Shown here: positions 36,665 to 47,300 of the stretch, one piece after another
How the letters are laid out: every line of letters begins with the position of its first letter
Numbering within the stretch: the stretch's first letter is position 1
NCBI GenBank assembly: GCA_905221605.1
Contig: CAJNDS010000394.1
Location: 62,001-126,000, forward strand
DNA from: Symbiodinium natans
Taxonomy: Eukaryota; Sar; Dinophyceae; Suessiales; Symbiodiniaceae
DNA length: 64,000 nt
Reading direction: 5' to 3'
The notes under the pieces: generated by a model
Told to the model about the DNA's origin: nothing
Databases searched by the model: none
The model's input: only the letters and a program-made list of their open reading frames with translations
Position numbers and translations under genes: made by a program

Positions 36665-36903
36665 CGTGTGGCGTGTGGCGTGTGGCGTGTGGCGTGTGGC
36701 GTGTGGCGTGTGGCGTGTGGCGTGTGGCGTGTGGCGTGTGGCGTGTGGCGTGTGGCGTGTGGCGTGTGGCGTGTGGCGTGTGGCGTGTGGCGTGTGGCGT
36801 GTGGCGTGTGGCGTGTGGCGTGTGGCGTGTGGCGTGTGGCGTGTGGCGTGTGGCGTGTGGCGTGTGGCGTGTGGCGTGTGGCGTGTGGCGTGTGGCGTGT
36901 GGC
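36665..36903. repeat. Heptamer satellite (CGTGTGG)n, about 34 units
   Basis: Thirty-four tandem, essentially perfect copies of a 7-bp unit over 239 bp. Because 7 is not a multiple of 3, all three plus frames carry the same 7-residue repeat (Val-Ala-Cys-Gly-Val-Trp-Arg), and the minus frames carry Ala-Thr-Arg-His-Thr-Pro-His. There is no stop codon in any frame. The long open frames spanning it on both strands are products of the repeat and not evidence of a gene. Confidence 0.97.
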
Positions 36904-37972
36904 GTGCGAGCGTATTTTCCTTTTTGCAAATGTCTCATTGTTGTTGCCTCTTTGCCTCGCTTTTCCCGCGCCTCGCACCAAAGCAGCCGGGAAGGCACCA
37001 CGGCCAGGACCGGGCTTTTGCCAGAAAGCGGCGTCAGCTCGCTGCCCAGCCGCACCTCAGCAAAAAGGCAGTCTCCCAAGCTCTCCGAGACCCACCGTAA
37101 GGTTCCCCTCCATAATGTTTCGGGTTCATCTCAAATACACTTGACAGCCTGGTCCACAGACGTGCCCTGAGATGCAGCAGAGCAAGGCACGCGGCATACG
37201 ATCCGGTCGCCGCCCTGATAGTTTCGACGGTCGATCGCCAACACGTCGGAGATGTTGCAAAGCGAATTCAAAATAGAGTTCACCTGGGCACTGGCCAAGG
37301 CAACTGGCAGCCGCATCACAGTGTAATCACATATACGTTGCAATGGGAGACTTTCTGCGGAGAAGATGCGGTCACACATTGGTCAGGCCGCTCCTTTGCT
37401 AAGCCAGACACTGCCAGACTCTAAAGTAGCTCAGCGCCATCGTACCAGCACTTGCACAAGTGCATCCGGCGATTAGTGCTCGCACATCCTCCTAGCTTAC
37501 TGCCGAGAAGCTAACGCCTCATAGGCAATTCGAAGTTCTGCCGCAGTGCATTTTGCTGGCAGGATCCCACCCAGCGAAGACAGACCTGCTGACCTCAGTG
37601 ACATGGTTACAGCTAGCAAGCATCGATGCTCGCCTTTTGCACGACTTCACAACTGTGATGCGCTCAGCTTGTTCCGCCCTGCGAAACTGGAGGGCATAAC
37701 AGTTTCACGCTCTTCCATCGAAAGTTGCCATGAAACCCGGCAACTCCGCGATCCTCTTGAACTAACCACTGCAGCCGCAAAGCTTTGCACCGGGCGGTTT
37801 CATCGACACGGCAGCGCCTCAATGTGCCATCTCAGGTCCACAGCTTAGGGATGCTTAGGGGGATGTTTAGGCTTAGGAATTGCATCAACAAAAGGCGAAG
37901 CCCATGTAGTTTAAGAGGAAAAACAAGACGCATGGAACGAACGGAATGGAGCTCACCTCAACTCTCACTAGT

Positions 37973-38120
37973 CTATGTATATACATATATACATATACAT
38001 TTACCTATACCTATACATATACACATACATATACATACACATACACATGCACATACACATACACATATACATATACATATACTACACATATACATGTATG
38101 TGTGTGTATGTGTGTGTAAA
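37973..38120. repeat. ATACAT/ACACAT microsatellite
   Basis: A compound simple repeat of TATACA, CACATA and GTGTGTAT motifs over about 150 bp. Confidence 0.92.
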
Positions 38121-38249
38121 CACCTCTATTTGTACACATGCTTGGTTTTAAACGAACGCACGTGATCAGTTTTGCGCTCGCTCCTATCTTCGCAAAGTCT
38201 AGCATGAGCAAGAGAAGCAATGCACCCATCAAACCTGTGCAAGCAAAGA

Positions 38250-38462
38250 ACTAACCCTAAATTCCAAAACCCCTACACCCCTAAATCCCTAAGCCCCTAG
38301 ACCCCTTACACCCCTAAACCCCTACCCCTAAACCCCTAAACCCTAAATCCCTAAGCCCCTAAGCCCCTAAACTCCAGAATTCAGATGCCCAACCTAAACC
38401 CCTAAACCCTAAACCCTAAACCCCAAACCCCAAACCCTAAACCCCTAAACCCCTGAACCCGT
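38250..38462 (-). repeat. Variant telomere-like array: CCCCTAAA octamers
   Basis: This block is unlike the 7-bp arrays elsewhere. It is largely 8-bp CCCCTAAA units (also CCCCTAAG, CCCCTACA), reverting to CCCTAAA/CCCCAAA near 38405-38440. It reads as TTTAGGGG on the other strand. Confidence 0.88.
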
Positions 38463-38596
38463 ACGAATTTCAGACCGGGCAGCTCTGCCGCTTTGCGGCA
38501 GGCGAGGCTTTCGCCTTCCTTTGCTCTGGGGCAGCTTCGGTGTGGAAAACTAGAGGAGACTGAGAGGAGACGAGAGACCCTTTTTGAGGCCCTTTT

Positions 38597-38672
38597 AAGG
38601 GTTTAGGGTTTAGGGTTTAGGGTTTAGGGTTTAGAGTTTAGAGTTCAGGGTTTCGGTTTAGGGTTTGGGGGG
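38597..38672 (+). repeat. TTTAGGG array
   Basis: About nine units in plus orientation with TTTAGAG and TTTCGG variants, facing away from the CCCCTAAA block that ends 135 bp to the left. Confidence 0.88.
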
Positions 38673-39964
38673 GTTACCCCACTAAACCCTACATCGTGAA
38701 CTCCAATTGCATGAAGCCACGCTTTGGGCAGCGCCCGCATCAGGCTGGGTCGATCGCTGTCCTTGACCACATAGCGCTGAAATTCCTCAGATCACTGGCT
38801 GGATTGAAAGTCTGCGACCACGATTCCAACTCTGAGGTACTATGCTTGGGTCCTCTTTTCACGTCTTCCTTGCGTAGCTCTGGTGCAGCAAAGAGTCTTC
38901 AAACGATAAGGGTCGGTCACGCTCGCCCGGTGGCCTCAAACTGGTCTGTGCTTGTACAGTGGCAAAGCTACAAGGAGTCCTCTGGACGTAGCTCCGAAAA
39001 AGCAGCCAAGGTGCAGCTCTCCTATGAGCTCTTCAAGATTTTTCTCAATCGGCTTGCACAAGAAGACGACAATGGCCTGACATCAGGCGCACAGGAAGCC
39101 GGATCAAGTAGCACGAGCTACCGCTGCTGTGCTCTAGGTGCAAGGCGAACTCTTCCAGAGAGAAGCCAGTACCTGCAGACGCAGCACGATACCGACGATA
39201 CCCCCCTAGCCCTGGAGCCTGCTCAGGCGATGCTGCCTGACAGCAAACCCTAAAACTCTACCAACGTGTTGTCTTGACACAGCTTTGAAGCTGAGAAAGT
39301 GTGACGGGACGTCCCGACACCCACCCAGGGCACCATCCTCAGGCAGCTTGATTCTATTCCGGTCGGCAGCGCCCTGGCTTCGGGATACTTGGCTTTGGGG
39401 GTTTTTGGGGTCTGGGGGGGGTGTTGGAGTTCAAATTCCCTGGGCTGAGGGCTTTAGGCCTGGATGGTCTTAGGATTTTTGGGTTCTGGAGTCTGTTGAG
39501 TCTTCATTCAACATGCTCATGGTCGGAGTTTGGTTTGGTCCAGAGAGCGCAGAACGAAAGCCCCCGCAGCCGCAACATTGGTAGCTCCCGAAACTACACC
39601 CTAAACAACCTAAATCAGCTTTAACAAAAGCTTCGAACGTTGAGAGGTGGGGATTCTGCATGGGGCCCCTAACAAGTATGTGGAAGCTGAGCCTCGGGGG
39701 GTTTGCAGTGGCTCCCTTGCTCACTTGCTGGAGGTCTGTTGGACGGCTAAAGCATACTTTTGAATCTTCCGGCTGTGGATTTAGGCTTACGGTTTGGGTG
39801 CAGCTAAGGTGCAGAAATGTGAAGGAATCAGTCCTACTGAAAGCCCCTGACTGTTGGTGGAGACTTCATAACCATCCGGAAATCCAACCAACCGCACCAC
39901 GCGGAGGGATGGCAACGCACCAACACATTCTCATCCCACAGGCGCCATCATGCTGGGCACCTCG

Positions 39965-40470
39965 ACTCTCATTTCCAAGCACAGAACCCTGCAGAGCACC
40001 CGCCTGCTCGGGCAATGTCACGGCTGCCAGGAACTCGGCCACCTGCGCCTTGCTCACTTCCAGGAGTTCTGAGATCTTCTCAGCCTGCGACAGAAGGGTT
40101 GCAAGTCGCCATATGCCCCCTGCTTTGAAACCTCTCCTCCGCAAGTTGCCGCGGGAGAGGCGTGGATCTGCAAAAGCTGATGTTGCTGTCGCAAAGGGGT
40201 ACCGCAAATATATATATATATATATATATAACTATATATAATTCTATATATATATATATATATAATTATAAAGAAAATTATATATATATATATATATAGA
40301 GTCATGCTTTGTGCGTGCCTGGGTTTGCCCGGCGGATCCAGTGGCGATTTCGGCCTCGTCGCCATCCTCCGGCGGAGACCTGTCAACATGGAGTTTTCCA
40401 AATGTTCATCGATGTTTTTGGGGACCTGTCTAAGGAGTAGAAAAACTTCTGACATAGAACGACCCCTCAG
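39965..40470 (-). CDS. Candidate exons flanking an AT microsatellite
   Basis: A minus segment at about 40380-40470 (VPKNIDEHLENSMLTGLRRR) and another at 39965-40110 (LLSQAEKISELLEVSKAQVA then EFLAAVTLPEQAGAL) look coding. A (TA)n microsatellite lies between them and would be intronic. No family recognised. Confidence 0.3.
40205..40300. repeat. (TA)n microsatellite cluster
   Basis: Three (TA)n runs separated by ACTATATATAATTC and AATTATAAAGAAAA spacers; they could form an extensive hairpin. Confidence 0.93.
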
Positions 40471-43189
40471 AACCTCACATGAGCCTTCGCAAAAAAACAA
40501 ACACTGCGGTACCATGCCAATGGTACTTACGTGGAACATAGTTCGAACTGCTCACCGTGCGCGGCCTCCTCACCTCACTCATCAAGCCAGCCACCGATAT
40601 GTGCCCGAGCCTGGGATGACGGGGCTGCAGGAGCTTCTCATTCTCAAGTCTCCCGCTCGCCCCCGTCTGTGCGCCAAGAGGCAGAATGCGCCGCCGTATG
40701 GCGCTGAAAAGGACTGGCGGAGCCACCTCTACACATCCCCAAACTCACCGAAGGCTGTGGGGCAAGCAGGAACAAAGTGGAACAGCCCCCTCAACCCTAA
40801 TCCCCAAAAAAAAGCTTTCCACGTCTGGGCCTCCGCGAAGGCCTGCCGGATTTCGCCGGCTGACAGCGCATCCCCCTTTGCCAGGCCTGCAGGAAAGGGT
40901 CTGGGAGCCTAAGGGGTTTGGGGTTTCAGTGCTCTTTGACCAGGGTTCCCGAAGGACTTTTGACAGAGACTGTGCAGCATGTGCATCCAAGAAGACCATC
41001 AGAGTGCAACGATGCATTTGGCTCGGGGTGTCGGGGCTCAGAGTTCCGGAGCCTCAACCAACACCACGTGTCACGCTGCTGCGTTCTTTGCGATTGCAGC
41101 TTCCCCGCCTGAAAAAAGCCGGCGGCAATTTGCCTGAAAGTCCTGAGCAGGGCCAGATGATCTGCTCAAGCGCTTGCCAAACCACCACTAAGTCCTCTTA
41201 AACCACCTTTGCACATACAAACCCCATCCTAAACTAGCTCAAATCCAAGCATCTGCTTTGGAAAGAACGGCCTCAAGCTGCGCGGCATCCTTCAAGGTGC
41301 TTGGGAGGGTCTTTTTGAGGTCCACCGAAGGGTGGGGGAGGGGGGCAGGGCTGCGGGAAAGGCTCTCACTACACACTCCATGAAGGTACCCGTTGGGGGG
41401 GTGCTTTTCATAGCAGATCTATAAGCAGAGGACCTCCCCTCCATCGCAGTCAGAGGTGCTTCCAAGCGAGGGCTCCGATCTAGGTGAACAAGCGTGGCAT
41501 ACCAGTTGCGAAACCTTGAACACAGCAGGATGTTGCAAAATGAACATCAGTACATCAGAGCGACCTCCAGAACTCCCACACTATCTAACTTCAGCATGTG
41601 GTTGTGTGGCGCTCTCTCTGTTTGTCTGGCAGCTCTGCTTCCGCCAGGACCGCAGTATCTGCCGGCGCATGGGTAGCAAAGGCAGCCTGTCAGCTGTAGA
41701 CAAGAGAACTGCTCGGCGACGCTAATGTCACTGTTACACACAGCACAGCTTTCAGCTTACAGCTTCTTACCCTTTCCATCCTTTCCGCTTCAGCGGCCAG
41801 GTCCAGGGAGCAATACGGATTGCGAGCAAACGGCGAGCGCGACGCAGAGCTTGCAGAATATCCGCTGCGCCAGCCTCCACCGAAGCATAGTGGGTAAACA
41901 CCTGTCTGCGAAATGTTGCCAGCTCCTTGCCCACGCCAACTCAGACGGACAACGCTACCGGTAAAATACATGGCGCCCTGGGGCCCTTTGTGGGTACTGC
42001 CCAATACTGCGAAGCTCCCCCGAACCCACGTCCTCCTCATTTCTTTGGACAGTCGAAGCCGCCATGGAGTGTCCGCAAGCCAGGCTTACATTGCCAAAGA
42101 AAAGGGGTCGAATACTGGCATGCAGACTCTGTGTGGCGGGGTCTCAGTGCTTACTCTTCCCCGTGTAGTAAGACTTACAAACATAGGCAATTGCAGCTAT
42201 AACGGGCGGGGACCATGCGAACTCAACGCGATGAACGTCGCCGAGGAGGCTCAAAGCTAAGCCAAAGTTTTCAGGCTTAGGGGGTGATGGTTTTGGGTTT
42301 AGACAGTTTAGAGGATACGGTTTAGGATTCTGGGCTTCGAGTTGCTGCTTTGCCGCCATCTCCCATGGAGCGTGTTGTCTCGCTCAAGGTTGACCGTTCA
42401 GTCGATGCGGCCGCGCCAACAATAGATGGTGTCAAGCCACAACCCTGAACCCAAAACCCCTAAAGACCAAGCCCCAATGTCGAACCCTGGCCACAGTAAC
42501 AGCCTATGCATGTGAGCCTGCAGCCTTAACTGCGCACCGGACCTCTGTGCCCCAGGCCCTACCTCCCGCGACGCATGTCTGGTGATCCAACCAATCCAAG
42601 CAAAGGGGACATGCAATCCGAGGGAAGGAAGAGAGTGAAAGAGAGACACAGAGAGAGAGTGAACAGCTCTTGCTTTTCCACGGCAGACGGGGTGCTCTTG
42701 TGACCCACACCATGAGGTCGGGGCTCTTGCAGTAACAAGATCCGCAGCTTGCAACCGAATTTGGGGGCTCCCAATCGAGGGAAAGAACCCCCATATCAAC
42801 CCTAAGGCCATGTCGGCCACCTGGTCGTGGAAAATCTCCGGGTGCCCTGCTTTGCAGGGCGCTACACTGCGTTCCCTTTCGGGACGGTGTACAGGCTCAG
42901 CCTGTCTGCCGAGACCTGCATCAGGAACCTTGCCCACTGCGCAGTGGTGTATGATATTTTGGCTATGTTTTGCATGATCTTGCCGGGTAAGAGAATGCGA
43001 GCAAAAAGTGTCAAGCTGTTCCTCATGCAGGATGTCGACAATCCCGCTCCATCACGGACCGGTCGTGCAACATGATCTGTGCATCGGCAAGCACTGTACT
43101 TTTGTCCGCTCGCCGCGCTAAAGCCCTTTAAAAGAACAAGCACCGAAACCCGAAACTAGCTTCTACTAACCTTGCTCACACCGCCACCC

Positions 43190-43862
43190 CTTCCAAGTTG
43201 TCCACGTTGTGCACGTTGTTCACCACAGCATCAGCTTCGGCCTTCGGTCAGAGGGACAGAAGTGATGGAAGGAAAGCAGAAAAGCAAGAGGATACCAGGG
43301 TTTAGTGGTGTTTATAGGTTTTCGGGGGGCTACACCGGCAGCAGAAGAGTGGAAGGTCGAGCCCCCGAAGCCCTTCTTCAGCTGCCGGCCTGGTGCGCTG
43401 CCGCCTTCTTCTCCAACTCTCGCGCCTCCCGCTCAGCACGAGAGACGACCTCCGAGAAGCAGGGAATGGCCAAGGCCTACTCCGGCTACGGAGGACATGT
43501 GTGGTCCCGTGCTGCCCAAGGCACACGGTAGCAGCCTCCGGTGTTCCACCACACCAAAAAAGCAGCTAGGCCAGCGATGGCCTGCTTTCAGAGGCACCGG
43601 CTGATCACCGCTCCATGTCACGGTCTAAGTCTAACTGTTCATGAGCCCGGATGTCCGAACCCGGCATCCGAATCAAACCCAAAGTCCCTGTATGAACCCA
43701 AATCAGCACCCATAAGCCTCACAAGTAAACAACACACATCTCAGCAGACCCTGGAACCGACATCAGCCGGCCGCAACCAGCGTGGTGATGCCAGCCGCCA
43801 GGGACGCGCCGAAGAGCAGCGAGATGCCGAGGGCCGCACCTCGTAGCAGCGCCGGCACCACA
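43190..43862 (-). CDS. Candidate membrane/coiled-coil exons
   Basis: A minus frame at 43763-43862 encodes a strongly hydrophobic segment (ALGISLLFGASLAAGITTLV) and then a stop. It could be the last membrane exon of the phosphate transporter upstream, whose conserved part ends at 44352, or the end of a separate gene. Further downstream, about 43385-43450 encodes VVSRAEREARELEKKAAAHQ, and 43190-43245 encodes ADAVVNNVHNVDNLE behind an AG acceptor. The latter two look like consecutive coiled-coil exons of another minus-strand gene. Confidence 0.35.
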
Positions 43863-44351
43863 GAAACGAAGAGGTTTGGGGATTAGGTTCAAGATGGGGT
43901 TTGCGGTGTCGCTTCAGGGTTTAGGGCCGATTTGGTGAGCTTGGGCCATGAGCTGTGGGGTGCAGGCACACCACACGCGAGGTATTGCATGCACTTGTGC
44001 CCAACCTGGTGCCTGAGGGATGCCTCCGAAAGAGATCCTCAGTCCTGCAAACCCTACAAACCCTTCAAACCCTGTAGGCACCCCAGACCTTGCAAAGCCT
44101 CTCACTTCCAACCCGCAACCCCTCAATGGCAGGGCCTGGCACCACGAGAAACCTTGGATGCTCTCTGCAGTCTTCGGATCGAATCTCGGAACATAATTCC
44201 CTCAGCCCCTGGCGGTTGACACATACACAAAATGCACAAAGCAAGGGGTCTCCACTATCCCTGGATGCGGCCTCGCTCGGACTTGGAGAAGCAAGTCACA
44301 GCATGCCATATTTCCATGCTCACTCTGGCAGGCGTCAGTCAAACATTCTCT

Positions 44352-47300
44352 TCAGCTAAGGCCATGGAGCATGACAAAGATGTACAGCAGCGGCACCATC
44401 CGCCAATACGAGGCATAGAAACCTGAGAAAAGGAAGAAGAGAATTGCTACGACGGCTTTTTGGCAGTGTCTGAGCGTCGACGTGAAAACTGGAAACCCGG
44501 GAAACGCTCTTCGTTGGTGGCCAAGCAGCCCAGCATCTTCGCAGCGCCTATCACAACACCGCCTCAACCACCCAAGCAGATGGGGACTGTTGAGTTCAGG
44601 GTGGGCTGCCCTCGATGCACTGCTCTGCACATCATCACACGATTCGCGGTCCAAGTCTCGCATTGATGGAACGGGGAACCTCTGTGCATGCAGAGGCGGG
44701 CAAGGAATGCGTGCAGGATGCAGGAGACGTTCGGTGTTGAAACCGGCAGATTAGTCGATGGGGAAGACTAATCAGCCAAAATGCCAGACTAGAATTCCAA
44801 AGATGTTGAAGAGCAGATGACCTGAGCAGCCGCTGAGCCAGCCCATGAACATGGACGACCGGGAAGCACCGCGGTCAAGTGAACAAGCTTCTGAGGTCTG
44901 GGCAGAAAGCAATCTGCAGACCATCCTAGGCAATGACATCATGACATCGCATCCGGAAGAGCACACCAGCACGAGAAAGCTAAATTAGGCATCAGTTCTG
45001 TTGCTTCAGCAAGGTTCGTGCTTGAGCTCCGCGACTGCGGCCAGCAGGGCTGTGCACGTGGTACCAATGTTCGCACCTGAGAAAAAGTCTCCGGGCCCAA
45101 TCCGACAGCCGTCTTTCTTCCTGTATCCGACCTTTACTAAACGCAGGAAGGCGTGGTGGCCACATGATCGCGGACAACTGAGTTTGGTACCCAGTGTAAC
45201 CGGCAGCATCTTCTCCACCTGACATAGAACCAGAGAAACTTCACAGAGTTCTGAGGGAGCAGGGCAGCTTGTTGTCCAACTCTGAGCCGCTACAGTAGCA
45301 AAGCCGTGAAGCATTGATATCCTGCGGCCACACTTGCATTCGTCGAAACCGCGCTGAGGAGCCGGCCATGATCAGGCCAAGCCCGCACAGTGGCGTCAGC
45401 GCGGAAGTAACCTGGACAGCAGGCTCGAATTTGGTGGTTCTCGTAGGGTTTGTATGGTTTCTCTGGGTTTTTGTAGGGTTTGCCTTATACGGCCAACCCG
45501 ACCAACTCCACCCGTCGGGGCTTCCGAGTCTCGGGACTTCGGGCGTTTGGGACTTGAGGTGCGCTCAGAGAGGCTACGGAGGAGCTTTGAACCACGAAGG
45601 TGAGGATTGCCCCGACGGCCATGGCCAGGTAGTCGTTCATCGAGGTGGCTCCTGGGCTCTAGGGGCCTTCGGGGAAAAGTAGGGATGCAAAGGGGAGCAC
45701 TCCCAAATTTACACCAGGACTCGGAGGATCATCGTCTTAGCCCTGCCGAGGACCAGCGCATGCAGCAGCTTCACCAGGCAGAAGAGGGCGAGGCAGATCG
45801 CCAGCAACGAACTCGGGGACCAAACACGCAATCGCGGCGATCATAGCTCCGTGGGGCTCACATCAATTCCAAACCCCTGAGCACCAAACCCAATATGTAA
45901 GTTATGAATGCTGCAATGCCCTACAGATAAGGAATAGCTTGCGTGCAAGGCACATCGCCAGCGCCACCGCACCACCTGCCACGTCGCCCAAAGGCTTGAG
46001 AAAGCCTTCGCTGCCCGCACTTCGCACTGTGCACTTCCGATCTTAAGGTGTCTTGCGCTGAGCCAAACCCACCCTCCTGAACCCAGATGATTGGAGGTGG
46101 GTAGGAGGCAACAATTGGGGACCTGTCGCCGCGGGACCAGAAGCAATGATCTCGCCGCCCTCGATGTGCTCTTTGTAGAAGCTGAACAGGAAAGTCAGGT
46201 GAACATGGAGGGCTTGGGACTAAGGGTTGAAGAGTGACTTTGGGCTTGGGCAACTTGAATCCCTTCCTCCTAATACTAAACCCCACCCTAATGTTAAATA
46301 TTATTTTTCCCGGACCCTCCCAGCACCCAGCCCAATATTAAACCTGTTTGAGAACTGGGCGGGGGTTGAGTTGAGGGCCTCCGTCCTTGAGTTGAGCCAT
46401 TAGGATTGAAGGGTTTAGGGAGGAATTTAGGGCTCAAGGCTTAGAGGGTTTCATTAGGGTTTAGGCTGCGGATTTCAGTTTTAGGGTTTAGGTCCCCCCC
46501 CCCCCAAATTTTAAACATTTTTCCGGCCGAGGCGAACTGGGCGAACTGTAGAATTAGGGGGGGGGGGTTGGGTTTTAGTATTAGGTGGAAGGGACTAGGA
46601 ACTTTAGGGCGCCTGAATCCCCCCCGTGCCCCCGATGCTGGTGCCTGTCAGCATTCTGCAAGCATCTGGCGCCCTCCCCGCAGAGCTCCTGGCAACTGAC
46701 AAACATCCCGTCTCTCTCCCAGTAAACTCGCACACTCCGGCGTCCTGCGGACAGGACGCCCAGGATGACAGCACGGCCTGGCCATAGGTTCTGACGGCAA
46801 CCCGGAAGTGTGTGGAGCCCTGAGCCATCTTACGTCATCGTACGGGTGTTGAGTAGGCACCTAGTCGTTGGAGACCTTTAAGAAGCTATAAAGCACCAAC
46901 TGTCAGCAGCAGCTTGCTCTGCTGCCGCTCACACCTCGGCATCAACCTTGCGTTCGCCTTCGAAGCTTGCACCAGCCTCGTCGACTTTGGCCCAGGCATG
47001 GTGCATCGCGCTGCTCACACAGAAGGAGCTCGAACCTGGAGTTCGGATGGTTTATTGTGCGGAGCTCTCCCAACAGTGGAAGCCGACAAACCTCGCAACC
47101 TTCCACATGCGAGTCCAAGTTGCCAGGAACTGCTGTGGGTGGCCCAAGGGACAATGCCTGCGTCGATACGGAGCTCCAAATTAATCTGGCACATAGCAGA
47201 AAGCCTGTAAAGTCTAGTCTGGAGCCTTGATTACAGCTTTGTCCGGATCCATGAAATGGTCGACGATGGGGTCGACAATGGCCTGGCATGAAAGAGCGAC

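Larger units (their letters stand above)
37150..43150. other. Mostly non-coding stretch with weak exon candidates
   Basis: Contains microsatellites (37.98-38.12 and 40.20-40.30 kb), variant telomere-like arrays (38.25-38.67 kb), a (GA)n patch near 42.64 kb, and open frames on both strands. The more protein-like pieces are a minus helix at about 39.97-40.11 kb, a minus basic segment at 40.38-40.47 kb, and segments at 42.85-43.06 kb that are open on both strands. Nothing in it is assigned. Confidence 0.4.

Noticed and set aside
36530-37170. Long plus- and minus-strand open frames of 136-204 codons
   Set aside because: They are created by the stop-free heptamer satellite; five overlapping frames give the same 7-residue repeat, and flanks lack coding character.
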